DNA from: Mesorhizobium sp. CA8
Lineage (GTDB): Bacteria; Pseudomonadota; Alphaproteobacteria; Rhizobiales; Rhizobiaceae
DNA length: 64,000 bases
Assembly (NCBI RefSeq): GCF_020164955.1
Contig: NZ_JAIUHG010000013.1
Span: 62,001-126,000, forward strand
Direction of reading: 5' to 3'
Every line of letters begins with the position of its first letter. Within the stretch, counting starts at the first letter, position 1. The notes under the pieces are model-generated. The model searched no databases. It was given only the letters and a program-made list of their open reading frames with translations, and had not been told where the DNA came from. Of this stretch, positions 27,263 through 36,278 are shown one piece after another. The position numbers and the translations under genes were made by a program.

Positions 27263-27937
27263 CTATTCGTCACCGGGGACGCCGTAGCTTGGCGCATCGG
27301 ACGGATTGAGGGCGCGGGTGACGTAGGCATCGAGCTGGGGCTTGTAGATGTCCCACAGTCCCGCCAGCTGCTCGATCGGACATACTTCCGTCCAGTCGCA
27401 ACGCAGGTCGGCCACGGGCCAGGATACATCGCGGACCAGCTTCATGCCGGCGGAGCGGACGGGACCCGCTTCCCCGCCGGCTTGAAGCGCGGCACGCATC
27501 GTGACGATCAGCCGGTCACCGAGATCGCCTTCGGAGGCAAGGAAGGCGTCGACCATGGCTTGCGGAACGCCGGCGTTCGCGAGCAGGTTGCCGCCGCAGG
27601 CAACGTCCTCGCCGCGCGCCTCGGCCCAGATGCCGAGCGCTTTCGGTCCGGAATGGATTGCGCTGCCGCCCGCGGCGTCTACAGCCAGTATCTGCCGGTA
27701 CTCGATAAAAGCGCCCGTGCGCTTGAGGATCGCGACCGCCTCCGTGGCGGAAGCGCCACGCGCCATCAGTTCCAATGCCCGAGGCCCGAGCGTGGGGTCG
27801 GTGACGTTCTGGCTGGCAACCGCGCCGACGCCCGCCTGCGCATAGGCACAACGCGCCGCGACCGCGGGAGACGACGACGACACCGCCACCCCGAACATGC
27901 CTGTGCGCCTGCAGCGCGCGACGATGGAGAAGGTCAT
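27263..27937 (-). CDS. DUF1028 family protein (putative Ntn-hydrolase fold)
   Basis: A 224-residue DUF1028 protein. The N-terminus MTFSIVARC, then GMFGVAVSSSSPAVAAR, is typical of the family, which is grouped with N-terminal-nucleophile hydrolases. Thr2 would be the first residue after Met removal, although this role is inferred. The start at 27937 gives family length; a longer frame to 28237 reads through the RidA gene and is rejected. It starts 5 bp after the RidA stop. DUF1028 genes are often seen beside RidA and peptide or amine catabolism genes, which fits here. Confidence 0.8.
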   Translation of the reverse strand: MTFSIVARCRRTGMFGVAVSSSSPAVAARCAYAQAGVGAVASQNVTDPTLGPRALELMARGASATEAVAILKRTGAFIEYRQILAVDAAGGSAIHSGPKALGIWAEARGEDVACGGNLLANAGVPQAMVDAFLASEGDLGDRLIVTMRAALQAGGEAGPVRSAGMKLVRDVSWPVADLRCDWTEVCPIEQLAGLWDIYKPQLDAYVTRALNPSDAPSYGVPGDE

Positions 27938-27942
27938 GGCGC

Positions 27943-28359
27943 TTAGTCCGGAATGACGGCGGTGCCGTCGATCTCGACCAGCCATTCCGGCCGCGCAAGC
28001 GCCGACACGACCAGGCCGGTCGAAACCGGATGCACGCCCTTGATATATTCGCCCATCGTCCGGTAGACGGCCTCGCGATGGCGAACGTCGGTGATGTAGA
28101 CCACCACCTTCACCAGATGCTCCATCGTGCCGCCGCACTCCCCGATGAGCTGCTTGATGTTCTGCATCACCTTGTGGGTCTGCTCGACCGGATCGTGGCT
28201 GTCGATGTTCTTGGCGGTGTCGAGGTCCTGCGGGCACTGGCCGCGCAGATAGACGGTGCGGCCGCCGCGTGTGACGACGGCCTGGCAGAGATCGTTATCG
28301 AGCTTCTGCTCGGGATAGGTGTCCTTGGAGTTGAATTTGCGAATTCGCGTATGCGCCAT
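27943..28359 (-). CDS. RidA/YjgF-family protein
   Basis: A 138-residue RidA-superfamily protein that should hydrolyse reactive enamine/imine intermediates. Visible are TRGGRTVYLRGQCP near residue 38, QTHKVMQNIKQLIGECGGTM near residue 68, and RPEWLVEIDGTAVIPD at the end. In true RidA the last segment carries an Arg and Glu pair at equivalent places, so deaminase activity is plausible. The start at 28359 follows GGAGACCAAG. It lies between the flavin monooxygenase (36 bp) and DUF1028 (5 bp) genes, consistent with an imine formed in the operon's pathway. Confidence 0.85.
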   Translation of the reverse strand: MAHTRIRKFNSKDTYPEQKLDNDLCQAVVTRGGRTVYLRGQCPQDLDTAKNIDSHDPVEQTHKVMQNIKQLIGECGGTMEHLVKVVVYITDVRHREAVYRTMGEYIKGVHPVSTGLVVSALARPEWLVEIDGTAVIPD

Positions 28360-28395
28360 CTTGGTCTCCATTGGGGATCGGGCTCGCAGCTCTGG

Positions 28396-29670
28396 TCAGG
28401 CGTCCACGGGCTCGCGCTTGGCGGCGGCGTGGTAGGCCAGATATTTGCGCTGCGTCGAAATACGGTCTGCCACATGCTTGGCATCGTGCCAGACGCCCCA
28501 GATGAAGCTCGACCCTCTGCGCGACTGCCAGGGCAGCCCCAGGAAATAGATCCCCGGCTCGACCGAAACGCCGCGCTGATGCCTTGGCCGGCCCCTCTCG
28601 TCGAAAGCGTCGACCTTCAGCCAGCTGTAGTCGACGGCGAAGCCCGTCGCCCAGATGATCGTCGCGGTCCCGGCCTCGATCAGATCGAGCTCGAGGATCG
28701 GATTGGTCACGCAGTCCGGATCGGGATCGATTTTGCGAAGAGCAGGCTCTTCCGGAAGGTCGAGGCCATTGCGCTCGACATAGGCGTCGGCCTCGTCCAG
28801 CAGCGACATCAGGCTGGCGTCGCCCCTGGCGATATTCTTCGCAAGGTCGGGCGCGAAACTCATCACCCCGTCCTGGTATGTTTTTGTCATGCCGACGAGC
28901 GTAAGCCCCTGCGCGGCCAGGCGGCGGAAATCGATCGTCTCGCCGCCGCGCGCGCCGCTCACCGCGATCGTGACATGCTCCGTGCCGGGCCCTGGGGTTT
29001 CGAGATCCCATTTGCCGAGGACGCCCAGCCACCAGCAGAAGTCGCGCCCGCGATAAGCGCGCGGCGGCCGATCATGCGGGCCGACCGAGAGATAGACGCG
29101 CCTGCCTGAGCGCTGCAGCTCGTCGGCAATCTGCACGCCCGAGGATCCGGCCCCGACCACCAGCACCGCGCCCTTTGGTAGCTGCGCCGGATTGCGGTAG
29201 GCGCTGGAGTGGATTTGCAGAATGCCGGCATCGTCAGGAACGAGAGGCGGGATGACCGGGACCTGGAAAGGCCCGGTCGCGGCCACGACGCTGTTGGCTT
29301 CGATCACCCCATCCGATGTCTCGACGCGAAATCCCGGACGGCCGACATTCCTCTGCACCAGCTTGACCTCCACGCCGCAGCGGATCGGCGCATTGATCTG
29401 CTTTGCATAGGCGACGAAATAGTCGGCGACCTCCTCCTTGGAAGGAAAGCCGTCGGGACCCGTCACCGGAAACTCCATGCCCGGAAACCGGTCATGCCAG
29501 GCCGGGCCATTGGCGACCAGGGAGTCCCATCGCTGCGAGCGCCAGCGCTCGGCGATCCGGCCGCGTTCGAGGACGAGATGAGGCACCCCGCATTTGCTCA
29601 GATGCTCGCTCATGGCCACTCCAGCCTGGCCGCCGCCGACGACGAGCGTGTCTACCTTCTCAACCGACAT
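28396..29670 (-). CDS. Flavin-dependent monooxygenase (FMO/YUCCA-like)
   Basis: A 424-residue single-component flavoprotein monooxygenase. FAD is bound by VVGGGQAGVAMSEHL at residue 10, and NADPH by VVGAGSSGVQIADELQ near residue 168. The FMO-type motif region (ATGPFQVPVIPPL) lies between them, and a late ATGFAVDYSWL matches the C-terminal FAD contact. The start at 29670 has GAGG upstream; the frame is open to 29874 in the divergent promoter. It is the first gene of the operon leading to the LysR gene at 24764. It probably hydroxylates an amine or oxidises a carbonyl compound. The substrate is unknown. Confidence 0.82.
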   Translation of the reverse strand: MSVEKVDTLVVGGGQAGVAMSEHLSKCGVPHLVLERGRIAERWRSQRWDSLVANGPAWHDRFPGMEFPVTGPDGFPSKEEVADYFVAYAKQINAPIRCGVEVKLVQRNVGRPGFRVETSDGVIEANSVVAATGPFQVPVIPPLVPDDAGILQIHSSAYRNPAQLPKGAVLVVGAGSSGVQIADELQRSGRRVYLSVGPHDRPPRAYRGRDFCWWLGVLGKWDLETPGPGTEHVTIAVSGARGGETIDFRRLAAQGLTLVGMTKTYQDGVMSFAPDLAKNIARGDASLMSLLDEADAYVERNGLDLPEEPALRKIDPDPDCVTNPILELDLIEAGTATIIWATGFAVDYSWLKVDAFDERGRPRHQRGVSVEPGIYFLGLPWQSRRGSSFIWGVWHDAKHVADRISTQRKYLAYHAAAKREPVDA

Positions 29671-30027
29671 GCTCAGTCCTCTTCTGACCATCCGACAGCT
29701 TCCGCCGCGCGGGATGAAAACGATCTCTGGCAGTTGGTGGATGCAGCCAGGCTGCGCCATCCGACCGCTTCTCTGCTGGCGCTCACAAGTAGCAGCACGT
29801 GCCGGCGGGCGCCCATAACGAATCTCCGAAGTCACGCGTAACCATTTCCGAATTTCTCGCACCGATAGACGCACCTAGAGTCCCGGCGGTCGGATCGACA
29901 GCGCTGCATGAGGTGGCGGGCGAGGCCGGACATGTGTCCGCGCGGAACTGGTTCCGGAACAAGGATACGCCTTCGCGGCGGCCGGTTCTGCCATGCCTCG
30001 AGCGCCGGCATTCTCGAGGGGCTGGGC
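29671..30027. other. Divergent intergenic region, FMO operon / GMC oxidoreductase
   Basis: A 357-bp region between divergent genes. It should hold two promoters, and the operon's LysR may bind here. I found no clear palindrome, RNA gene or credible small gene. The right end carries the ribosome site GAGGGG before 30028. Confidence 0.45.
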
Positions 30028-31647
30028 ATGAAAACTGAAAGCTTTGACTACATCGTCGTCGGCGCCGGCTCGGCCGGTTGCGTGGTCGCCAATCGGCTGA
30101 GCGCCGATCCGTCGGTCACAGTGTGCCTGATCGAGGCCGGCGGCAGCGACAAGAGCCTGCGGGTCAGAGTGCCGGCAGGCATTCTCTCGCTCTACGGCAA
30201 CCCGAACTACGACTATTGTTTCGTCGGGGTACCGCAACCGCAGCTCAACAATCGCAGGATTCCGGTCAACCGCGGCAAGGCGCTGGGCGGATCGAGCTCG
30301 ATCAATTCGATGGTCTATATTCGCGGCGCCGCCGAGGACTATGACGAGTGGGCCGAACTCGGCTGCGCCGGCTGGGCTTATGACGATGTGCTGCCGGTAT
30401 TCAAGAAACTGGAGCGCAACCTGCTTGCCCAGGACCCGCGCTATCACGGTACTGAAGGTGAGTTGCTGGTCGACAATCCGCGCGATCCGAACGAGCTTTC
30501 CGCGATCTTCGTGAAAGCTGGCGCAAGCGCCGGCCTGCCCGCCAACACCGACTTCAATGCGGCAAGCCAGTTCGGCCTCGGGATCTACAACGTCACGCAG
30601 GATCGCGGACAGCGCTTCAGCAGCTTCAGCGCCTTCATGCGCCCGGTGCTCGACCGCAAGAACCTGACGCTGCTCAGCGAATGTGAGGTGATCGACCTCG
30701 TCATTGCCGAAGGGCGCGCCACGGGTATGCGCGTGCGTCATGGCGGCCAGCAGAAGACGCTCTCGGCCGGCCGTGAGATCGTGCTTTCGGCCGGCGCCAT
30801 CAACTCGCCCAAAATCCTGATGGCGTCCGGCATCGGGCCGGCAGCCGAGCTCAAGCAGATCGGCATCACGCCGGTCCTCGACCTGCCGGGCGTCGGCAAG
30901 AACCTGCAGGACCATGTCGACGGCATGATCACCGTGCGCTCCAAGAGCACCAGGACGCTCGGCCTCTCACTCGCCAACCTGCCGCGCATGGCGGCGGCGC
31001 CCTTCCAGTATTTCGCCCGCCGCAAGGGCATGCTCACCACCAACTATGTCGAAGCCGGCGGCTTCGCGAAGACCAGGCATGCGAACGGCCTTCCAGACAT
31101 CCAGTTCCATTTCGTGCCGGGCTATCGCAGCCATCGCGGCAGGCTGATCGAATACGGCCACGGCTACGCCATTCACACTTGCGTGCTCAGACCGAAAAGC
31201 GTGGGCGAGATCAGGTTGTCGCGCGACAATTCCCGCCGCGACGTCCTGATCGACCACCGCTTCTTCACCCATGAAGACGACGCCATGGTGCTGGTGGAAG
31301 GCATCAAGATCGCGCGCCGGATTTTTGCCTCGTCCGAGTTCGACGCGGTGCGCGGCAAGGAGATGCTGCCGGGCAAGGATGTCCGAACCGACGACCAGAT
31401 CCTGGCCTATCTGCGCGCCGAGGCGCTGACCGTCTATCACCCGGTCGGAACCTGCAAGATGGGAACGGATGACATGGCTGTCGTCGATCCGGCGACGCTC
31501 AAGGTGAGAGGCGTGGATGGGCTCCGGGTCGCCGATGCCTCCGTCATGCCGAAGCTGATCGGCGGCAACACCAACGCGCCAAGCATGATGATCGGGCAAA
31601 AGGCTTCGGAGATGATCCTCGGCCCGGCGCATCGCGCGCAAAGGTAA
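30028..31647 (+). CDS. GMC-family oxidoreductase (choline dehydrogenase-like)
   Basis: A 539-residue FAD-dependent GMC oxidoreductase. It opens VVGAGSAGCVVANRLSADP and has GMC signature 1 (RGKALGGSSSINSMVYIRG) and signature 2 (SAGAINSPKILMASGIG). The catalytic His lies in YHPVGTCKMG and the distal Asn in IGGNTNAPSMMIG. The family oxidises alcohols such as choline or polyethylene glycol. The start at 30028 has GAGGGG upstream; the frame is open to 29908. It is monocistronic on the plus strand and divergent from the monooxygenase operon. The substrate is unknown; a related alcohol that the operon's aldehyde dehydrogenase finishes is possible. Confidence 0.87.
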   Translation: MKTESFDYIVVGAGSAGCVVANRLSADPSVTVCLIEAGGSDKSLRVRVPAGILSLYGNPNYDYCFVGVPQPQLNNRRIPVNRGKALGGSSSINSMVYIRGAAEDYDEWAELGCAGWAYDDVLPVFKKLERNLLAQDPRYHGTEGELLVDNPRDPNELSAIFVKAGASAGLPANTDFNAASQFGLGIYNVTQDRGQRFSSFSAFMRPVLDRKNLTLLSECEVIDLVIAEGRATGMRVRHGGQQKTLSAGREIVLSAGAINSPKILMASGIGPAAELKQIGITPVLDLPGVGKNLQDHVDGMITVRSKSTRTLGLSLANLPRMAAAPFQYFARRKGMLTTNYVEAGGFAKTRHANGLPDIQFHFVPGYRSHRGRLIEYGHGYAIHTCVLRPKSVGEIRLSRDNSRRDVLIDHRFFTHEDDAMVLVEGIKIARRIFASSEFDAVRGKEMLPGKDVRTDDQILAYLRAEALTVYHPVGTCKMGTDDMAVVDPATLKVRGVDGLRVADASVMPKLIGGNTNAPSMMIGQKASEMILGPAHRAQR

Positions 31648-31672
31648 AGATCCCTCCGCCCTTCACGTTTGA

Positions 31673-31704
31673 GGGCAGTTCAGCGTTTGTATGCAGAACT
31701 GCCC
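31673..31704. terminator. Hairpin between convergent genes
   Basis: A perfect 9-bp stem, GGGCAGTTC (31673-31681) and GAACTGCCC (31696-31704), with a 14-nt loop, lies 25 bp after the GMC gene stop and 100 bp before the end of the convergent ABC ATPase gene. There is no long T-run, so it is a likely but not classical bidirectional terminator. Confidence 0.5.
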
Positions 31705-31804
31705 CCAACTATTTGTGATTGCTTGCGATTGCTCTAAAATGCGTAACGCGCTTTAAGCCTTGTTTAAGCCCCTCCCAAACCGCTGCGAATTTTTGGGCGG
31801 CGGA

Positions 31805-32698
31805 TTAGTGATCCTCGTCGATCTCGTCGTGCAGAAGGCCGAGGATGCGGCGCTTGAGCGCGATGAAGTCGGGTTCGAGGATTACATCCATCGAGCGCGG
31901 CCGAGGAATGTCGACCTTGATCTCGGCCTTGATCTTGCCGGGCCTTGCCGTCATCACCAGCACGCGGTCGCCGAGCACCAGCGCCTCGTCGATATCGTGG
32001 GTGACGAAGAGCACCGTCTTCTGCTGCCGCTCCCAGACGCGCAGAAGCAGCTTCTGCATGGTGCCGCGCGTCTGGCTGTCGAGCGCGCCGAACGGCTCGT
32101 CCATCAAGAGGACGGCAGGGTCGTTGGCCAGGGCGCGCGCGATCGCCACGCGCTGCTTCATGCCGCCCGACAACTGGGCGGGGTAGTGATTCGCAAAAGA
32201 CGCGAGGCCAACCTCGTTGAGATACTGGTCGACGATCTGCTTTCGCTGCTCCGCTGGCAGGCCTTTGCGCTTCGGCCCGTATTCGATGTTGGCGCGCACC
32301 GTGAGCCACGGGAACAAGGTGTAGCTCTGGAACACCATGCCCCTGTCGGCGCCGGGCTCGATCACTTCCCGGCCGTCGACCTTGATGCTGCCCGAGGTCG
32401 CGTCATTGAGGCCGGCGGCAAGGTAGAGCAGGCTGGATTTGCCGCATCCAGAAGGGCCGACGATGACGCAGAATTCGTTCTTGGCCACCTTCAGCGACAC
32501 ATCGTCCAGCGCCAGCACGCCATTGGCATCGCCGTAGCGCAATGTCACGTCCTCGATGGCCATCGTGGTCCCGGCCGAACGCGGATCGCCGGATGCATGG
32601 ACCGTGCCGGCCGGATGGTTCGCCTTGACGGTTTCGGTCATCACTACCCTTGATCCGGCTGCGGTTTGCGAGGATGCGTTCAAGATCAAGGTGCCCAT
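31805..32698 (-). CDS. ABC transporter ATP-binding protein (NitT/TauT type)
   Basis: A 297-residue ATPase. After a 45-residue non-conserved leader it has Walker A GPSGCGKSS, Q-loop VFQSYTLFPW, signature LSGGMKQRVAIARALA, Walker B VLLMDEPFGALD and the switch His in LFVTHDIDEAL. This is the SsuB/TauB/NrtD-type class. The start at 32698 overlaps the permease end by 13 bp; ATG at 32641 is an alternative. It is the third gene of the operon after the binding protein and permease. Sulfonate, nitrate and pyrimidine ligands are all possible for the family. Confidence 0.87.
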   Translation of the reverse strand: MGTLILNASSQTAAGSRVVMTETVKANHPAGTVHASGDPRSAGTTMAIEDVTLRYGDANGVLALDDVSLKVAKNEFCVIVGPSGCGKSSLLYLAAGLNDATSGSIKVDGREVIEPGADRGMVFQSYTLFPWLTVRANIEYGPKRKGLPAEQRKQIVDQYLNEVGLASFANHYPAQLSGGMKQRVAIARALANDPAVLLMDEPFGALDSQTRGTMQKLLLRVWERQQKTVLFVTHDIDEALVLGDRVLVMTARPGKIKAEIKVDIPRPRSMDVILEPDFIALKRRILGLLHDEIDEDH

Positions 32699-33489
32699 GG
32701 CGCGACCCTTGCCCGGAGAATGCGGAATGCCGTGTCGGTGATCAGGCCCAGAAGCCCGATCGCGGCGATCGCCATGAAGATCACATCCACCTGGAAGCCG
32801 CGCATTGCCTTGAGGCTGATATAGCCGAGGCCGCTCGACGCGGCGACGAGCTCGGCAACGACCAGATAGGTCCAGGCCCAGCCCATGGTGACGCGAAGCG
32901 TGTCGAGGATCGCCGGAAGCGCTGCAGGAAAAATGACGTGCCACACCGCTTCGCTGCGCTTGGTGCCCAAAGTGTAGGAGGCGTTGACCAGGTCCCTGGA
33001 GACGCCGCGCGCGCAGTCGGAGATCATCACCAGTTGCTGGAAGAACGTGCCGAAGAAAATGACCGCTATGCGCTGTTCGATGCCGATGCCGATCCAAAGG
33101 ATGAACAGCGGCACGAAGGAGGTCACCGGCAGATAGCGGATGAAATTGACCAGCGGCTCCAGCGGCGCCTGAACCGCCCGATAGGTCCCCATCCACAGTC
33201 CCAGCGGCACCGCGATGAGCGAGGAGACGATGAAGCCCAGGATCACCACCTTGGCGCTTGTCAAAGTGTGGTAGAGAAGGCTGCCGTCCAGAGACATGCG
33301 ATAGGTCGTCTCGAGCACGGTTCCAGGTGTCGGCAGGAACATGTTCGGCACGACGCGGCCATAGGACAGCAACGCCCAGCCGCCGATCACGACCACCCAC
33401 ATCGCCAGCGCAAGCGTGGTGGCCGTGCTGGCGGGGATGTTGGCGAATGGGGTCGTCAGGCGTGTCCACGCCGTCCGCCTTTGTGCCAT
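32686..33489 (-). CDS. ABC transporter permease (NitT/TauT type)
   Basis: A 267-residue inner-membrane permease of the SsuC/TauC family with about six helices. The coupling-helix (EAA-like) region is seen around NASYTLGTKRSEAVWHVIFP and TLRVTMGWAWTYLVVAELV. The start at 33489 has GGAGG upstream; a longer frame to 33570 is not supported. It lies between the binding protein (90 bp upstream) and the ATPase (13 bp overlap). Confidence 0.87.
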   Translation of the reverse strand: MAQRRTAWTRLTTPFANIPASTATTLALAMWVVVIGGWALLSYGRVVPNMFLPTPGTVLETTYRMSLDGSLLYHTLTSAKVVILGFIVSSLIAVPLGLWMGTYRAVQAPLEPLVNFIRYLPVTSFVPLFILWIGIGIEQRIAVIFFGTFFQQLVMISDCARGVSRDLVNASYTLGTKRSEAVWHVIFPAALPAILDTLRVTMGWAWTYLVVAELVAASSGLGYISLKAMRGFQVDVIFMAIAAIGLLGLITDTAFRILRARVAPWAP

Positions 33490-33579
33490 GAGATGGCCTC
33501 CGTTGATTTCAGGCCTGAAACTCAGGCGTTCGAGAAGCAGGATCGGCCCGACGGGCCGACCCCCGGCCATCCCGATGGC

Positions 33580-34563
33580 CTACTGTTCCTTGATGAAATC
33601 GGTGTCGAGGATGGTTTTCGAGTCGATCGTCATCTTGAGCTTGCCGGCCTTGCCCCAGACGTCCTGCGCGAAATTTACCAGGTCGGCCGCTTCGCTCTTC
33701 TGCGGCGTGCCGAAGAATTCCAGGTTGCGGGCGCGATCGTAGTAGCGCACGCCCTTGGCGCCGGCTGCGAAATCCTCCGGCTTCTCGAGATAGCCGCCAA
33801 TGCCCTTGGCCATGATCTCATAGGCCTTGTCCGGGTTGGTCTTGATGTAGTCGACCGCCTTGTAATAGCCCTTGATGAGAGCTTTCACGTCCTCTGGGTG
33901 CTTCTCGATCAGGTCGCATTTGAGCGCGATCACATCGACGATCAGGCCGGGGGTGGTCGTGGAATCGATCAGCACCTTGCCCTTCCCGCCCTTGCGGACT
34001 TCGGTGAGGTGCGGCTCCCACGTCACGGCTGCGGGTACCTGGCCGGCGATGAAGGCGGTGGCCGCGTCGTCGGCGGTCATGTTAGTGATGGTGACGTCGT
34101 CCTCGGTCATGCCTTCCTTTTTCAGGAGCACATTGAACCAGAATTCGGAAATGGAGCCCTCGTTCAAGGCCACCTGCTGGCCCTTCAGATCCTTGAGCGA
34201 CTTGACATCGGGCTGCGTGACGACGCCGTCGCCGCCATGGCTGTCGTCGAGCGCCACCACATATTTGAAGCAGAGCTCCTCGGAGCGGTATTTCATCAGC
34301 TCGTCAACGGTGGAAGCGGCGCCGTCGAGGTCGCCGCCTGCGACCGCCGCCATGTAAAGCGCTGATTCTTCTATGATCTTCAGGTCGACATCGACGCCGG
34401 CTTCCTTGAAGTAGCCGAGGTCACGGGCGAGAAACAGCGGCCCGTAGCCCACCCAGGTGGTCATGCCGAGGCGAATGGCGCCGGCATTGGCGGGAGCGGC
34501 AAGCCCCAGGCCCAGCAGGCCTGCGCTGACCGCCGTCATCAGGCAATTTCGGAATGTCTTCAT
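33580..34563 (-). CDS. ABC transporter substrate-binding protein (NMT1/THI5-like)
   Basis: A 327-residue periplasmic protein. Residues 1-28 are a signal peptide ending PANAGA, followed by RLGMTTWVGYGPLFLARDLG, characteristic of SsuA/TauA/NMT1-like ligand binders. It is the first gene of a three-gene importer (binding protein, permease, ATPase), divergent from the pqq operon. The ligand is unknown. A taurine-, sulfonate- or amine-type compound is suggested only by family membership. Confidence 0.85.
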   Translation of the reverse strand: MKTFRNCLMTAVSAGLLGLGLAAPANAGAIRLGMTTWVGYGPLFLARDLGYFKEAGVDVDLKIIEESALYMAAVAGGDLDGAASTVDELMKYRSEELCFKYVVALDDSHGGDGVVTQPDVKSLKDLKGQQVALNEGSISEFWFNVLLKKEGMTEDDVTITNMTADDAATAFIAGQVPAAVTWEPHLTEVRKGGKGKVLIDSTTTPGLIVDVIALKCDLIEKHPEDVKALIKGYYKAVDYIKTNPDKAYEIMAKGIGGYLEKPEDFAAGAKGVRYYDRARNLEFFGTPQKSEAADLVNFAQDVWGKAGKLKMTIDSKTILDTDFIKEQ

Positions 34564-35110
34564 TGTCGTGGTTCCCCATGGCTGTTGCCGGCGTCGGCCC
34601 CATTCAAGCGGCCTATGCCAAGCGGCGTTTTGGCAGCCGCTCTCTTGTTATGCGTCGCCTCCCGGGCGGGCCTAGCGTGTTCTAGGCCTGCAAGAGAGCA
34701 CCCGGCCCGGATCGCAAAAAGAAGTCTTTTTCTGTCCTTTGCTTCGCCGAAACCGAAGCAGCAGGCTGAGCTTGGCTGATAAGCCTGAATTGAGGACGCC
34801 AGGTGAACCGTGGTTCCGGGGGCGCCGGCAGATATGCCGATGACCATGGAGGCTTGCCGGCCAAAGGGATTGTAGTGCGGTTTGCCCAATCGACGAGTAT
34901 GATAACCCGATCCCGGCGACGCCGGGGCGAGCTCGATGGGCGTGAAAACGAAAGAGGCGATAGAGGAAAGGAACCGATCTTCGATTTGGTTGTTTGAGAA
35001 CCCGGTGTTTCATTTGTCCATTTGTGAGATGATGGACGAGCCGTTGCACCCGCCCGCAATGGGCCAACGACATGACCGGCCCCTTCGGGCTGGCAGAAGA
35101 GGACAATGCG
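34564..35110. other. Intergenic region upstream of pqqA
   Basis: A 547-bp divergent gap between the importer and pqqA. It should carry the pqq promoter and the importer promoter. A short direct repeat CATTTGT/CATTTGT (35011-35017 and 35019-35025) sits about 90 bp before pqqA. No credible protein or RNA gene was seen. Confidence 0.45.
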
Positions 35111-35206
35111 ATGAAGAAGAGCTGGAAGAAACCGACCATGTGCCAGGTCGCTGCGGGCTTCGAAATTTCGCGGTATCTGCCTGCTGAAATTCCTCCCAGG
35201 AAGTAG
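35111..35206 (+). CDS. pqqA: PQQ precursor peptide PqqA
   Basis: A 31-residue peptide starting MKKSWKKPTMCQV and ending PAEIPPRK. It contains the conserved Glu and Tyr (EISRY, Glu18 and Tyr22) that PqqE cross-links and that become the PQQ skeleton. A good ribosome site (AGAAGAGGACAA) precedes ATG at 35111. It lies 133 bp before pqqB, the usual place. It is short enough to be missed by ordinary gene calling. Assignment is strong because the E-x3-Y spacing and the downstream pqqBCDE order agree. Confidence 0.9.
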   Translation: MKKSWKKPTMCQVAAGFEISRYLPAEIPPRK

Positions 35207-35339
35207 GCCGCAAGGTGCATGTCCCTGGCAGCAGGGGCATGCACTCCGCCGCATGTGAGGGCTTGCAGCGGGAAACGCGAATACCAAGCTGTCTGCCGCC
35301 GAAAAGCCGATCGGACGGGGCGCGGAGCGGGCGTTTGGC

Positions 35340-36278
35340 ATGCGCGTGAAGATCATCGGATCGGCGGCGGGAGGCGGCTTCCCGCAATGGAATTGCAATT
35401 ACCGCCTGAGCCGCGCGGCTCGCGCGGGCATGCCCGGCGTGCGTTCGCGAACCCAATCATCCATCGCCGTATCGGCGGACGGCACAGGTTGGGTTCTCTT
35501 CAACGCGTCGCCCGATATCCGCCAGCAGATTGCGCAAGCGCCCGAGCTTCAGCCCGCGGCTGACGCTCCGCTGCGCTCGACGCCGATCCGCGCGGTGGTG
35601 CTGACCAACGCCGACGTGGACCATGTCGCCGGCCTGCTGAGCCTGCGCGAGCGACAGCCTTTCGCGATCTATGCGACGGCACAGGTGCTGGCGACGCTGG
35701 AGGCGAATTCGATCTTCAATGTCCTCGACCCGGCGATCGTGCCCCGGCGCCTGCTGGCCCAGACGGAGGAGATGCCGATCTGCGGCGCGGACGGTCACCC
35801 GACCGGGGTGGTCGTCCGCAGCTTTCCGGTGCCCGGCAAGGTCGCGCTCTATCTTGAGCAAAGAGGCGATCTCGCCGCCGATTTCAGCTCCGACACGGGC
35901 GACACGATCGGCGTCCGCATCAGCGGGACCGGCGGTCGCGGCGCCGTCTTCTACGTTCCGGGCTGCGCGCGCATCGATGCCGCGTTGCGCACGCGCCTGG
36001 CGAATGCCGCCTGCCTTCTGTTCGACGGCACCGTCTATACGGACGAAGAGATGATAACCGCCTGCGTCGGCCAGAAAACCGGCGCGCGCATGGGGCACAT
36101 CGCGATGTCCGGGGAAGCGGGTTCGATCGCCGGCCTGGCCGATGTGAAGATCGGTCGCCGTATCTTCATCCATATCAACAACACCAATCCTGTTCTGGAC
36201 GAGAATTCCGCCGAACACGCGGCGGTCAAGGCGGCTGGCTGGGAAGTCGCCAGGGATGGCATGGAGATGGAATTTTGA
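35340..36278 (+). CDS. pqqB: PQQ biosynthesis protein PqqB
   Basis: A 312-residue metallo-beta-lactamase-fold protein. It starts MRVKIIGSAAGGGFPQWNCN, the PqqB signature, and has TNADVDHVAGLLSLRE, in which the metal-binding motif of the fold is seen. PqqB is thought to act in the hydroxylation steps that make the tyrosine-derived part of PQQ. The stop overlaps the TTG start of pqqC by 4 bp. Standard length. Confidence 0.93.
   Translation: MRVKIIGSAAGGGFPQWNCNYRLSRAARAGMPGVRSRTQSSIAVSADGTGWVLFNASPDIRQQIAQAPELQPAADAPLRSTPIRAVVLTNADVDHVAGLLSLRERQPFAIYATAQVLATLEANSIFNVLDPAIVPRRLLAQTEEMPICGADGHPTGVVVRSFPVPGKVALYLEQRGDLAADFSSDTGDTIGVRISGTGGRGAVFYVPGCARIDAALRTRLANAACLLFDGTVYTDEEMITACVGQKTGARMGHIAMSGEAGSIAGLADVKIGRRIFIHINNTNPVLDENSAEHAAVKAAGWEVARDGMEMEF

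Noticed and set aside
27938..28237. N-terminal extension of the DUF1028 frame
   Set aside because: The extension overlaps RidA in another frame, while the DUF1028 start MTFSIVARC at 27937 is typical for the family.
31805..33469. A 554-codon open frame spanning the ABC ATPase and the permease region
   Set aside because: The ATPase is real only from about 32698. Upstream of that the frame is antisense-phase to the permease and has no family similarity, so it is not a fusion.
34981..35026. CATTTGT direct repeat before pqqA as a regulatory site
   Set aside because: A seven-base repeat is too short to claim as an operator without comparison; it is only mentioned within the intergenic entry.
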